Source of the DNA: Streptomycetaceae bacterium
GTDB taxonomy: Bacteria; Actinomycetota; Actinomycetes; Nanopelagicales; Nanopelagicaceae
Direction of reading: 5' to 3'
Length of the DNA: 64,000 nt
Assembly (NCBI GenBank): GCA_027483765.1
Contig: JAIXTW010000011.1
Span: 62,001 to 126,000, forward strand
Under the pieces are notes generated by a model. It saw only the letters and a program-made list of their open reading frames with translations. It did not search any database and was not told where the DNA came from. The position numbers and the translations under genes were made by a program. Positions 43,919-55,689 of the stretch are shown piece by piece; position 1 is the stretch's first letter; every line of letters starts with the position of its first letter.

Positions 43919-44449
43919 ATGAGCAATACAGAGAAAGCATATTTTGCTACCGGATGTTTCTGGGGCGCCGAACGCAGATTGTGGAATTTACCTGGCGTCA
44001 TCAACACCAGCGTTGGATATATGGGTGGCACTCGTGCAAATCCATCCTATGAACAAATCTGTACAGGCGTGACAGGTCATGCTGAGATGGTGGAAGTGAG
44101 TTTTGATCCAGCTCTCATTTCCTATACGAGATTGCTCGAAGAGTTTTGGGTGATGCACGATCCAACTTCACTAAATCGACAAGGCGGGGATATCGGCACG
44201 CAATACCGAAGCGCAATATTTACGACAAGTGATGCTCAACTGGCGCAGGCGCAGGCCACTCGCGATCTCTATCAAGCAGCTCTTACCCAAGCAGGAATCG
44301 GCGAAATCGTGACCGAGATTAAGAGCGCAGAGGGCGTCGAATATTTCCTCGCCGAGGAATATCACCAGAAGTACCTGAAAAAGAATCCCAACGGATACGA
44401 CTGTCATTCAAGTACCGGAGTGAGATTTCCTTCGCAAGTTTCTGGTTAA
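43919..44449 (+). CDS. msrA: Peptide methionine (S)-S-oxide reductase MsrA
   Basis: From ATG 43919 the protein has 176 residues with the active-site FATGCFWGAERR, GYMGGTRANPSYEQICTGVTGHAE, and EYHQKYLKKNPNGYDCH. It reduces the S-epimer of methionine sulfoxide in oxidised proteins. The track start (43814) runs through the tRNA-Arg gene and was rejected. It is 17 bases upstream of a trans-sulfuration gene, linking methionine repair and sulfur metabolism in one unit. Recycling Cys is at the C-terminal DCH. Confidence 0.93.
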   Translation: MSNTEKAYFATGCFWGAERRLWNLPGVINTSVGYMGGTRANPSYEQICTGVTGHAEMVEVSFDPALISYTRLLEEFWVMHDPTSLNRQGGDIGTQYRSAIFTTSDAQLAQAQATRDLYQAALTQAGIGEIVTEIKSAEGVEYFLAEEYHQKYLKKNPNGYDCHSSTGVRFPSQVSG

Positions 44450-44466
44450 GCGATTACTCTGTACCC

Positions 44467-45534
44467 ATGTCCAAAAAGCACCTGCACCCAGAAACTCTTG
44501 CTATCTCAGCAGGTCGCCCTCAATCTGAAGCAGGCGTTGGTTTAAATTCTCATATCTCGCTAAATTCAACGTACCGAGCTGGTGGAGAAATCAATTACGG
44601 CCGCTTCGGCAATGAAACATGGCAAGAGTTAGAGATTGCAATTTCGGCGCTCGAAGAAGCGCAATCAACTTTGGTCTTTGCATCAGGAATGGCAGCAATC
44701 ACTGCCGTCTTCTCACTTCTGCCACATGGCGCACCTGTGGTTGCATCACACGAGGGTTACAGCGGAACTATGTCATTGCTCAAGCGTTATCACGCAGAGG
44801 GCCGCCTTGATGTTCGATTCGTTGACATTACAGATACCAAAGAAGTTATCAGTCAACTGCAGGGCGCTGCATTCTTATGGGTGGAGTCACCGACAAATCC
44901 TGGGCTGGATTTAGCTGAAGTAGAAGTTATTATTGGAGAAGCGAAGAAACGTGGCATGGGCGTAGGTTTTGATAACACTTTTGCAACACCGCTGAATCAG
45001 AAACCACTTACATTTGGTGCGGATATCGTGATGCACTCTGTCGCCAAGTATTTAGCTGGCCACAGCGATGTTATTTTGGGTTCACTTTCTGTCAAAGATC
45101 CCGCGCTGTATTCACGATTACTAGAGGCGCGCACATCGTTAGGTGGCATTGCCGGACCTTTTGAAGTATGGCTTGGCTTACGCGGCCTTCGCACTTTTCC
45201 ACTTCGATTTAATCGAGCGCAAGAAAGTGCGGCAATCTTGGCCAAGAAGTTAGCGGCCCATCCAGCAGTCACCAATGTTCGCTATCCCGGATTCGGGGCG
45301 ATCGTCTCCTTTGAAGCCGATGGCAACGCCGAGCATGCCGAATCTATCTGCAACGCATCAACGTTGATTGCTAATGCAACGAGTCTTGGGGGAGTCGAAT
45401 CCACATGGGAGCGCCGCCGCCGATGGGAACGAGAAAGCCATAGCGTGCCCGAAAATCTCATCCGCCTTTCAGTTGGCTGCGAACATATAGATGACCTCTG
45501 GAACGATATCGACACCGCACTTACCCAAGGGTAA
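44467..45534 (+). CDS. Cys/Met metabolism PLP enzyme (cystathionine gamma-synthase-like)
   Basis: The 355-residue protein of the Cys/Met metabolism PLP family has YGRFGNETWQELEIAISALE, FASGMAAITAVF, WVESPTNPGLDLAEV, FDNTFATPLNQKPLTFGADIVMHSVAKYLAGHSDV (PLP lysine) and LRGLRTFPLRFNRAQESA. It is shorter than typical MetB (about 380) and lacks the usual motif SLGGxESLxxxP, having SLGGVESTWERRRRWERES instead. Therefore cystathionine gamma-synthase, gamma-lyase and beta-lyase activity cannot be told apart from sequence alone. Confidence 0.85.
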   Translation: MSKKHLHPETLAISAGRPQSEAGVGLNSHISLNSTYRAGGEINYGRFGNETWQELEIAISALEEAQSTLVFASGMAAITAVFSLLPHGAPVVASHEGYSGTMSLLKRYHAEGRLDVRFVDITDTKEVISQLQGAAFLWVESPTNPGLDLAEVEVIIGEAKKRGMGVGFDNTFATPLNQKPLTFGADIVMHSVAKYLAGHSDVILGSLSVKDPALYSRLLEARTSLGGIAGPFEVWLGLRGLRTFPLRFNRAQESAAILAKKLAAHPAVTNVRYPGFGAIVSFEADGNAEHAESICNASTLIANATSLGGVESTWERRRRWERESHSVPENLIRLSVGCEHIDDLWNDIDTALTQG

Positions 45535-45573
45535 AGCGCGCACTTTGAATCAAAGTGGAGTATTTTTATCCAT

Positions 45574-45720
45574 ATGAAAGCGCTCCGCAGAACCCTTGCC
45601 GCAATCACTGTTGCGCTGCTCGCTTTTCGTGCTGTTGGTTCCTTCTTGTCATGGGTTGAAAAACAAGATGAGAACGAGACAGATGCGTGGATTGACGAAG
45701 ACGAATTCGAAGAAGCGTAG
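45574..45720 (+). CDS. 48-aa small membrane protein with acidic tail
   Basis: ATG 45574 opens a 48-residue ORF too short for the track: MKALRRTLAAITVALLAFRAV, one hydrophobic helix, then an acidic tail (DENETDAWIDEDEFEEA). Its stop TAG abuts the ATG of the next gene, which supports a real, coupled gene. Function unknown. The track ORF 45596-45790 overlaps in another frame and is a shadow. Confidence 0.6.
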   Translation: MKALRRTLAAITVALLAFRAVGSFLSWVEKQDENETDAWIDEDEFEEA

Positions 45721-46107
45721 ATGTCTAACGACCAATATGTCGCTGGCTCTTGCAACATCGGCAGAGGAGAAATTCGCCGCCGCCAACTAGTTGCAGTAAT
45801 TGGAACAGTATTAAGTCTTATGTCCCTGGCCGGCTTTATCTCCACCAGCGCTGAGCCATCTGTGCGCTTAGGAATATTTATCCCGCTCTCGGTGGCAAGC
45901 ATTGGCTGGGTGCAGTCATATCGAAAATTCTGCTTAGCTTACGGATTTATGGGAGTACTAAATTTTGGAAAGTTAGGCAATATTTCCAAAGTACAAGATA
46001 AGGCTTCACTCGCCGCCGATCGCAAGACTGCCTTCTCAATCCTGGGTCAGTCGCTGGCGATTGCGGCTGTAATTACCCTGGCGGTATACCTCCTACCTCT
46101 TTCGTAA
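45721..46107 (+). CDS. Small membrane protein of unknown function (128 aa)
   Basis: The 128-residue protein has three to four hydrophobic segments (LVAVIGTVLSLMSLAGFI; LGIFIPLSVASIGWVQSY; FCLAYGFMGVLNFGKLG; ILGQSLAIAAVITLAVYLLPL), with the N-terminal SCNIGRGEIRRRQLVA and DRKTAF motifs. I do not recognise a named family. It follows the 48-residue protein without a gap and precedes the HPF gene by 46 bases. It may be a DUF-type protein conserved in this lineage. Confidence 0.7.
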   Translation: MSNDQYVAGSCNIGRGEIRRRQLVAVIGTVLSLMSLAGFISTSAEPSVRLGIFIPLSVASIGWVQSYRKFCLAYGFMGVLNFGKLGNISKVQDKASLAADRKTAFSILGQSLAIAAVITLAVYLLPLS

Positions 46108-46153
46108 GAGAGTCACTATTTCCTTTACCCACTGACAGTGGCATGCTTTCGAA

Positions 46154-46501
46154 ATGAAAATCATCATCCACCCTCGTCACGCCGAACTAGCTAGCGATTT
46201 TACTTCCATCGCTGAAGAGAAACTTTTGTCGATGGATCGATTCAGTGTGACCATTGATCGCGTTGAAGTTGAAGTGATGCATGAAGCAAACCCGCGACAA
46301 GGAAAACATTCACATAAGGTAGTTATTACATCTCATGGTTCAGGCCCACTACTGCGCGCAGAAGCGGCATCCTTTAACGATCTGGCCGCATTTGATGAAG
46401 CCATTAAGAGTATTGAGTTACAAATTCGAAAGATTCATGAGCGAGAGAAGAGCCATGATCGCCACACGTTGCGCACTATGAAGGTAGATCTACAAGATTA
46501 A
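46154..46501 (+). CDS. Ribosome hibernation promotion factor (short HPF/RaiA)
   Basis: The 115-residue protein begins MKIIIHPRHAELASDFTSIAEEKLLSMDRFSVTIDRVEVEVMHEANPRQGKHSHKVVITSHGSGPLLRAEAASFNDLAAFDEAIKSIELQIRKIHER, the beta-alpha-beta-beta-beta-alpha fold of S30AE/HPF. It lacks the C-terminal dimerisation domain of long HPF, so it is the short form. It would bind the ribosome decoding site in stationary phase. The location is away from comF-secA, where actinobacterial hpf usually sits. Its stop abuts the convergent secreted-protein gene. Confidence 0.85.
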   Translation: MKIIIHPRHAELASDFTSIAEEKLLSMDRFSVTIDRVEVEVMHEANPRQGKHSHKVVITSHGSGPLLRAEAASFNDLAAFDEAIKSIELQIRKIHEREKSHDRHTLRTMKVDLQD

Positions 46502-46936
46502 CTAGCGGCGACTTTTTTCCTTCAACTCTTTCTGCTTGGACATACCTTTTTGCGAACGAAGTGGATCTTGCGGAGGTAGTGGTGGCTGGCCGAGGGCAAT
46601 CAGTGCATTCTCCCTGGAGATAATCGCAGTAGCGACTGCGATACGTTTCTGAGAATTAATTGAGTTCTTCTGCTCGGGCTTGGCTGCAATCTGCATTGCA
46701 AATTTAGCATCTTGAGCTGCCTTAGTAATTGCAGTGTTAAAAATCTGATTGATCTCACGAATCTTTTCTTCACGCTCGCGCATCGCAGCGTTAAAAATTT
46801 CCATCTCTTTCTTAAATTGCTCGAGGACTCCTGAAGGAGCTGGAGTCGGAGTTCGCATATCAGCAAAAGCGGATTGGCTTAGCGAAAAAAGTGTGGCAAG
46901 CACCAACAGGGCCGCTGTCGATACGCCTCTTTTCAT
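46502..46936 (-). CDS. Secreted protein with coiled coil, unknown function (144 aa)
   Basis: From ATG 46936 the protein has 144 residues with a signal peptide (MKRGVSTAALLVLATLFSLSQSAFA) and then an alpha-helical, charged region (EQFKKEMEIFNAAMREREEKIREINQIFNTAITKAAQDAKFAMQIAA) likely to form a coiled coil; the C-terminus is basic. No lipobox and no catalytic motif. The longer track start at 46981 adds residues before the signal peptide and was rejected. Function unknown; it may be an exported structural or chaperone-like protein. Confidence 0.75.
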   Translation of the reverse strand: MKRGVSTAALLVLATLFSLSQSAFADMRTPTPAPSGVLEQFKKEMEIFNAAMREREEKIREINQIFNTAITKAAQDAKFAMQIAAKPEQKNSINSQKRIAVATAIISRENALIALGQPPLPPQDPLRSQKGMSKQKELKEKSRR

Positions 46937-47048
46937 GAGGCAATAGTATTGAAAAGGCGGTGTGAATTTTCTGTGAATCACCTAGCGGTTTCGTGTGCAT
47001 GTCGTAGAAGTGGTAGAAAAACTGGTCATAGCGTGGAAGGCTAGGCAT

Positions 47049-47738
47049 ATGAGCCAACTGATTATGATTATTGACGATGAAGCTGGTGTGCGAGAAGTAC
47101 TGGCCGATGCCTTCAAACTCTCTGGCTTTGAGACCGTTGTCGCTGCCGATGCGATGATTGCACTGACGCTGTTGCGAACAGTAAAGCCGGATCTGCTCAT
47201 CGTTGATATCAATATGCCGCTCATGGATGGTTTTGAATTTATCGAGCGCATTAGAAGCACTGGCGATCACACTCCGGCGTTGATGCTCAGCGCCCGAGGC
47301 GATCGCGCTGATGTTACTCGCGGACTTGCATTGGGTGCAGATGACTATGTAACTAAACCGTGGCGAGGGTTAGAGGAACTTGTACTTCGCGTCAGAGCAA
47401 TCTTGCGCCGTACTCAATTTACAGTCTCGGTTGATTCGAGTTTAAGCAACGGTCCAATCAAACTTGATAACGATACTCATCAGGTCACATTCAATGGTGA
47501 AGTAGTTGATTTATCGCCAACCGAATTTCGCCTCTTGCTTGTCTTGCTAGAAAGTAAGGGACGGGTCTTAAGTAAGTCATATCTACTTGATGAGGTGTGG
47601 GGAATCACCTTCGAATCTGAAAGTACTGTGGTGGATACCTACATCTCCTACCTGCGTAAGAAACTACATCGCGATGGATACGAAGGTATCAAAACGATAC
47701 GAGGGGTCGGCTTCCAACTTCTTTCGGAGAAGAATTGA
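47049..47738 (+). CDS. OmpR-family response regulator
   Basis: From ATG 47049 the protein has 229 residues: a receiver (IIDDEAG, phospho-Asp in LLIVDINMPLMDG, K in VTKPW) and an OmpR winged helix (LSPTEFRLLLVLLESKGRVLSKSYLLDEVWGITFESESTVVDTYISYLRKKLHRDGYEGIKTIRGVGF). The kinase gene follows with a TTGA overlap. The target genes are unknown; a PhoP-like role in phosphate control is one candidate because pst genes with PHO-box-like repeats are present at 59-63 kb. That link is inference. Confidence 0.9.
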   Translation: MSQLIMIIDDEAGVREVLADAFKLSGFETVVAADAMIALTLLRTVKPDLLIVDINMPLMDGFEFIERIRSTGDHTPALMLSARGDRADVTRGLALGADDYVTKPWRGLEELVLRVRAILRRTQFTVSVDSSLSNGPIKLDNDTHQVTFNGEVVDLSPTEFRLLLVLLESKGRVLSKSYLLDEVWGITFESESTVVDTYISYLRKKLHRDGYEGIKTIRGVGFQLLSEKN

Positions 47739-48958
47739 AGATTTCAAATACCTCAAGGACCAGCGTATTTACGATGGTGCTGGTTACAGTCGTCACGCTA
47801 GGTATTGGTAGTTACTCGGCACTTCACTCTCGAGGAGCAGAGTTATCTGAAGTAAATAGTTCACTTGATTTCGTCGCGCAGGCAGCGCTAGATAATCCAG
47901 AACAATCTATTGGCGCCGCTCTTTTTGCGATTGATCAATTAACCTTAAATGCAACCCTGATATTTCTTACAGATGAAGGGCAAGAAACGCTCGTTCGTGA
48001 ATCTTCACTGGCTTACGCGGGGGCACCCTCTAAGAAAATCATTGAAGATGCAGCAATTCGTCCTATTCGTGTGAGCACGAGGGATCCGTATCAATTACGA
48101 TCAGTAAAATTAGGTGAAGACGAATTCATTCTGATTGCTCGAAGTATCAACTTTATTGACGAACACTTTGAGGCCAATATTCGCGCTTTGGCTGCATTTA
48201 CATTCTTAGTAGATGCCGCTGCTGCAATCTTGCTCTTCTTCTATTTTAGGCGCGTCAACCGGCGCGATGAAGTTGCCTCGTTAGCTCGTATGCAGGAATT
48301 TTTAGGTGATGCCTCGCACGAATTGCGGACCCCACTGACAGTGGTCAAGGGTTATGTTGAGATGTTAAGTAAGAAGCAGCTTATATCTGAAGCAGATCAG
48401 GCTCGTGCCTTCACGCGAGTGGGTACTGAAATTAACCGGATGGAGAACTTGATTCAAGACCTGCTGCTCTTAGCTGAACTGGGTGAGAGTGGAACTCGAG
48501 ATATTGAGAAGATTGATTTGAGTGAGATTGTGAGCGCACATGGAACTGACTTCACAACACTTAATCCGCAGCGCGAGGTAGTGCTAAAAATTGATACCAA
48601 TTTAGAAGTTCTGGCATCGCGCGACTATCTCTCGCGATTCATTCAAAATGCGTTTACCAACATCATGCGTCATACCCCTTCCGATGCAGCGGTCACAATC
48701 ACTTGTACAAAATCAGGCAAGAACGCCCTGATGTCGATTGAAGATGCCGGGCAGGGGTTGCCGGAGAAGGCGTATGCCGAAAATATTCGCTCGTTAAATC
48801 GATTTGATAAATCTCGCTCTCGCGAAAACGGCGGATCAGGACTAGGCATGAGCATTATGTCTGCGGTCATTGAAAAACTGAACGGCTCGTTCTCGCTGCG
48901 AAAGAGCGCTCTCGGGGGACTCGCTGTCGTGGTCACTCTGCCCTTATCTAAAGACTAA
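47735..48958 (+). CDS. Sensor histidine kinase partner of the response regulator
   Basis: The 407-residue protein uses a TTG start overlapping the regulator's stop. It has a membrane helix (SVFTMVLVTVVTLGIGSYSAL), an extracytoplasmic sensor of about 120 residues, a second helix (ALAAFTFLVDAAAAILLFFYF), HisKA (FLGDASHELRTPLTVVKGYVEML) and HATPase (NAFTNIMRHTP, EDAGQGLPEKAY, GGSGLGMSIMSAVIEKLNG). No HAMP domain is obvious. It phosphorylates the adjacent regulator. Ligand unknown. Confidence 0.9.
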   Translation: MKISNTSRTSVFTMVLVTVVTLGIGSYSALHSRGAELSEVNSSLDFVAQAALDNPEQSIGAALFAIDQLTLNATLIFLTDEGQETLVRESSLAYAGAPSKKIIEDAAIRPIRVSTRDPYQLRSVKLGEDEFILIARSINFIDEHFEANIRALAAFTFLVDAAAAILLFFYFRRVNRRDEVASLARMQEFLGDASHELRTPLTVVKGYVEMLSKKQLISEADQARAFTRVGTEINRMENLIQDLLLLAELGESGTRDIEKIDLSEIVSAHGTDFTTLNPQREVVLKIDTNLEVLASRDYLSRFIQNAFTNIMRHTPSDAAVTITCTKSGKNALMSIEDAGQGLPEKAYAENIRSLNRFDKSRSRENGGSGLGMSIMSAVIEKLNGSFSLRKSALGGLAVVVTLPLSKD

Positions 48959-48968
48959 AGTTAGCTCT

Positions 48969-51973
<3,005 letters not shown>

Positions 51974-51983
51974 AGATTTACTT

Positions 51984-53639
51984 CTACTTTTTAAACCACA
52001 CCGTTGTGCCAGCTGGAATCTTTCCATCGACAAGTGGATGAGATGAGATAAGTATTTCTCCCTTAGGCATTGAATAAGGCTGGCCTCGGAAGTTTGTTAT
52101 GCAATGCCAACCGTTGGGGCGAGAGAAGTGCAAGACCGATGTATTTCCAGTCTTATGCCACTTTAACTTTTCCTCAGTGATAAGGGATTTACGAATTCCT
52201 AGCGCGATGCGATAAATCGAGAGCGCTGAATTTGGATCATTCTCTTCGGCTTCGACCGAGTAATCGGCAAACCATTGTGGCTGCGGCAAGTGCGCCCCAC
52301 CATTTCCGAAGCCAAAGGAAGAACCAGATTTTTCCCATGGAAGTGGCACGCGACAACCATCGCGACCCTTATCAATCTTGTGATTGCGTAAGTATTGCGG
52401 GTCCTGAATTTTACTCGCTGGAATATCGGTCACCTCGTGAAGTCCGAGCTCTTCACCTTGGTACATATAAGTACTGCCAGGCAGTGCCAGAATAAAGAGC
52501 GTTGCAGCTAGCGCGTTCTGTGTTCCAGCTGCCTTATCTAATGGATGCGACTTTCCATCAGAGAGCATCCAGGAACGACGATCGACCGCCGGATTTAATC
52601 CCATCTTGGTCGCATGGCGAATTTGATCGTGGTTAGAAAGAGTCCACGTACAGGAAGACTTATTCTTCGTTGCCAACTCGAGTGCTTCCTGAACACTCTC
52701 TTTATATGCAGCCGCTTCAAATGGCGTGTCAATGAAACGGAAATCAAAACATTGACCAAGCGTCTTTGTGCTGGCATAGAGTGGAATTCGCTCCGGGTGC
52801 ACAAATGCTTCAGCTACAGCAACACGTGGCGGGTCGTATTGATTAAAGAGTTTGCGCCAATCTTTATAAATCTTAAATAGTTCATCGCGGTCGGCCAGAA
52901 TTCCCTTACCTTTTTTGCCGCGTTCATCAAGTCCTTCAAAGACTGCCAAGTTACGAAGCGGTTCAGATAAATCTTTCTTCAGCGCATGTGCCACATCGAT
53001 ACGGAAACCATCGACGCCACGATCTGCCCAAAACTTGAGCGTCTTAAGGAATTCTTTTTCAACCTCTGGGTTATCCCAGTTGAAATCTGGCTGCTCTGGT
53101 GCAAACCAATGCATGTACCACTGGTTATGTTTTCCACCCATGGCAGATTCATGCGTCCACGCGCTCGGCGCAAAGTGCGAAACCCAATCAGTGGGTGGAA
53201 GTTCACCATTCTCGCCTCGCCCATCACGGAAGATGTAGCGGTTGCGCGCCTTTGAACCCGGCTTTGCCTCAATCGCTTCTTTAAACCAGATATGCAAATT
53301 TGAAGAGTGATTAGGAACGATATCTACAAATACTCGAATGCCGACCTGGTGTAGCGCCTTTAACATCTCATCGAAATCTGCAAGAGTTCCAAGTTTTGGA
53401 TCTACATCACGATAGTCATCGACGTCATACCCGCCATCGGCTAGCGCCGAAGGATAGAAAGGACTCAACCAGACAGCATCGAGGCTCAGTGATTTGAGGT
53501 ATGGAATACGAGAAGTAATTCCCTTGAGATCACCGATGCCATCGCCATTTGAGTCAGCGAAGCTGCGCGGGTAAATCTGATAGATGGCCGCTTGCCGCCA
53601 CCAATTCTTATCTTTTGAGAGTCCTGCGCTTTTCGGCAT
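51984..53639 (-). CDS. GH13 alpha-glucosidase / oligo-1,6-glucosidase
   Basis: From ATG 53639 the protein has 551 residues and no signal peptide. It shows the GH13_23/31-type motifs AAIYQIYPRSFADSNGDGIGDLKGI, VFVDIVPNHSSNLHIWF, GFRIDVAHAL (nucleophile Asp), VAVAEAF (acid/base Glu), SNHDQIR (transition-state Asp) and MYQGEELGL. Such cytosolic enzymes split alpha-glucosidic oligosaccharides, such as trehalose-, maltose- or isomaltose-type sugars. No sugar transporter lies nearby. The track leader (53771) was rejected because it adds a Cys-rich stretch without family support. It is divergent from the TRIC-like gene. Confidence 0.9.
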   Translation of the reverse strand: MPKSAGLSKDKNWWRQAAIYQIYPRSFADSNGDGIGDLKGITSRIPYLKSLSLDAVWLSPFYPSALADGGYDVDDYRDVDPKLGTLADFDEMLKALHQVGIRVFVDIVPNHSSNLHIWFKEAIEAKPGSKARNRYIFRDGRGENGELPPTDWVSHFAPSAWTHESAMGGKHNQWYMHWFAPEQPDFNWDNPEVEKEFLKTLKFWADRGVDGFRIDVAHALKKDLSEPLRNLAVFEGLDERGKKGKGILADRDELFKIYKDWRKLFNQYDPPRVAVAEAFVHPERIPLYASTKTLGQCFDFRFIDTPFEAAAYKESVQEALELATKNKSSCTWTLSNHDQIRHATKMGLNPAVDRRSWMLSDGKSHPLDKAAGTQNALAATLFILALPGSTYMYQGEELGLHEVTDIPASKIQDPQYLRNHKIDKGRDGCRVPLPWEKSGSSFGFGNGGAHLPQPQWFADYSVEAEENDPNSALSIYRIALGIRKSLITEEKLKWHKTGNTSVLHFSRPNGWHCITNFRGQPYSMPKGEILISSHPLVDGKIPAGTTVWFKK

Positions 53640-53756
53640 GCGCCCTACTCTACGGAGGCGCGAGCGTAATAAACACCGGAATAGCGCAATTGTGACGCAA
53701 TTGAAATGAATTTGCGGTTTTGTGCAGTCACATCGAGTTATTCGTAGACTGGCCCC

Positions 53757-54356
53757 ATGGACTTGCTTCACTTACTGGATCTGCTTGCCACCTTCGCCTT
53801 CGCACTTGTCGGTGCACGGGTAGCTGCAGATAAGGGTCTCGACTACGGCGGCATCGCATTTATTGCAGCGATTGCATCAGTTTCAGGCGGAACCTTGCGA
53901 AATGTGTTTCTTGGACTGACTCCCATCTGGATCACCGATGGGTGGATTGTGCTCAGCATTATTGCTGCTGCAGTTATCACTTTGGCATTTAGACGTGTAA
54001 CGCATATTGGTAAGACGCTGCTGATCATGGACACATTCGGCCTTGCGGTAGCGACAGTATCTGGAGCTCAGTTAGCGTTCCAGGAAAATGTAGCTTGGTA
54101 TGCCGCAATACTTTTGGGAGTAATCACGGCCGTTACTGGTGGGTTATTGCGAGACATACTCTGCCAATTAGAGCCAGTCTTACTGCACCGCGAAACTATT
54201 GGAACGTCAGCTCTGATGGGCGCAATCACTTTTGTAGCTCTGCATCAACTGAGCGTCTCAGATAACTTAGCAGCTATCGTCGGGGGAGCAGTTGTAATTC
54301 TTACTCGCGTGATTTCAATTCAATTCGATCTGCATCTTCCGAAATTCAAGAAGTAG
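53757..54356 (+). CDS. TRIC/UPF0126 family membrane channel
   Basis: The 199-residue protein has about seven hydrophobic helices in two homologous halves: LLDLLATFAFALVGARVAADKGLDYGGIAFIAAIASVSGGTLRNVFLG and MDTFGLAVATVSGAQLAFQENVAWYAAILLGVITAVTGGLLRDILC. The SGGTLRN/TGGLLRD repeats are the signature of bacterial TRIC (YadS/UPF0126) cation channels. It is divergent from the glucosidase and convergent with rbsD, with three bases between stops. The physiological ion is unknown, potassium being likely. Confidence 0.88.
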   Translation: MDLLHLLDLLATFAFALVGARVAADKGLDYGGIAFIAAIASVSGGTLRNVFLGLTPIWITDGWIVLSIIAAAVITLAFRRVTHIGKTLLIMDTFGLAVATVSGAQLAFQENVAWYAAILLGVITAVTGGLLRDILCQLEPVLLHRETIGTSALMGAITFVALHQLSVSDNLAAIVGGAVVILTRVISIQFDLHLPKFKK

Positions 54357-54358
54357 TA

Positions 54359-54754
54359 TTAGTAAGCAACACCCGAGGCAACCATGACATTGCCCCAAGC
54401 TAAGTAATCACCGGTACGTATTACTCCAACTGCGCCATAGGCGAGGACCTTAAAGTCAGCGTGTGGAAGTGGAATGCATTCTGCCTTCGTCATGATCGCT
54501 GAAAGTTCCTTGGCACGCTCATCGGCACTTGGCTGAATTTCTTTCGCAAACCAGAACTGTTCAATAGGAAGTTCGAGTGTGAGCATCTTTAAGACATCTG
54601 TGACTTTTGGCAGGTTTGGCCCCATGGAGAGATCAATACAAGGAACGCCAGCCGGAATAGGGAAACCAGCATCAGAGATAACAATGCGATCGAAGTGGCC
54701 AGTGCGGGCAACCATCGCTGAGATGTCGCGGTTAATGATTCCGGTAAATTTCAT
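54359..54754 (-). CDS. rbsD: D-ribose pyranase RbsD
   Basis: The 131-residue protein reads MKFTGIINRDISAMVARTGHFDRIVISDAGFPIPAGVPCIDLSMGPNLPKVTDVL and ends IRTGDYLAWGNVMVASGVAY. The catalytic His in RTGHFD and the C-terminal RTGDY...NV are RbsD hallmarks. It equilibrates pyranose and furanose forms of ribose before phosphorylation. It follows the ribokinase gene by two bases in a three-gene operon with a SIS isomerase. No ribose ABC transporter is in the window. Confidence 0.9.
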   Translation of the reverse strand: MKFTGIINRDISAMVARTGHFDRIVISDAGFPIPAGVPCIDLSMGPNLPKVTDVLKMLTLELPIEQFWFAKEIQPSADERAKELSAIMTKAECIPLPHADFKVLAYGAVGVIRTGDYLAWGNVMVASGVAY

Positions 54755-54756
54755 TA

Positions 54757-55689
54757 CTACTCCTTGTTTTCAGATATAAAGCTTTGAACTTCACTAGGCG
54801 TTGGCGATGCCATCGCTGCACCCTTACGGGTAACTTTCAGAGTTGCAGCATAAACGCCAAAGCGCGTTGCGGTAAAGATGTCATCGCCGGCTGCAAGCCG
54901 GGTTGCGAGGTTGGCACACATGGTGTCACCGGCTCCGATTGTGTCGATAGCTGTAACTATCGGTGCGCCTATCGTCTCTGATCTTTGGCCGTCGGTAACG
55001 AATGCACCCTTTGGTCCAAGTGTGATAACTACATTCTTGCAACCAAGCATCTGTGAAAGCGCCTGCGCCTGCTTTTGAACGTCGCCTTCGATTCCGGTTA
55101 ACTCTGCCGCTTCACCTTCGTTAGGGACAACAACATCTACGAGCCCCTCCCACCCTGCAAGCGGTGCCACGGGAGCGGGCGTCAGTATCACCATCACACC
55201 GTTATCTTTGGCCAACTTTGCGGCAGCGAAATTTCCATCTGCTGGAAGCTCTAGTTGAAGAAGTAAAACATCTGATTCGATAATGGATTGGCGATGGCGC
55301 TGAATGTAATCGGCGCCGCCTAAATCATTTGATTGCGGGATGATGATGATCGAGTTATCACCATCGCCTGTCACAACCGGAAGTCCAACACCGGTACCCA
55401 GCTCATCGCTATGTTCAATATCTGTAGCTCTCACACCTTCTGCAACAAATGCCTTCATGAAGTCATCGCCGAAGTTATCGGTGCCAAGATTTCCGAGCAT
55501 CGCGCTATTTGCTCCGGCGCGCCCGGCCGAGATTGCTTGATTAAAACCTTTTCCGCCTAGTGCGATTGCGAAGCTATCACCGCGCAGGGTCTCACCACTC
55601 TTTGGTCGTCTTGGTGTGTAAGCCACTAGATCCATCATGAAACTGCCAAAAGTTGTTACGCGTGGATTCTTTGAATTTTCTGACATCAC
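54757..55689 (-). CDS. rbsK: Ribokinase (PfkB family)
   Basis: The 310-residue PfkB-family kinase has GSFMMDLVAYTPRRPKSGETLRGDSFAIALGGKGFNQAISAGRAG (substrate and signature 1) and IDTIGAGDTMCANLATRLAAGDD (signature 2, catalytic Asp). It phosphorylates ribose or another pentose at C5. The start ATG overlaps the SIS gene's stop (ATGA), so the SIS, kinase and RbsD are coupled. Substrate specificity within the PfkB family is not firm; D-arabinose is an option because of the A5P-isomerase-like partner. Confidence 0.88.
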   Translation of the reverse strand: MMSENSKNPRVTTFGSFMMDLVAYTPRRPKSGETLRGDSFAIALGGKGFNQAISAGRAGANSAMLGNLGTDNFGDDFMKAFVAEGVRATDIEHSDELGTGVGLPVVTGDGDNSIIIIPQSNDLGGADYIQRHRQSIIESDVLLLQLELPADGNFAAAKLAKDNGVMVILTPAPVAPLAGWEGLVDVVVPNEGEAAELTGIEGDVQKQAQALSQMLGCKNVVITLGPKGAFVTDGQRSETIGAPIVTAIDTIGAGDTMCANLATRLAAGDDIFTATRFGVYAATLKVTRKGAAMASPTPSEVQSFISENKE

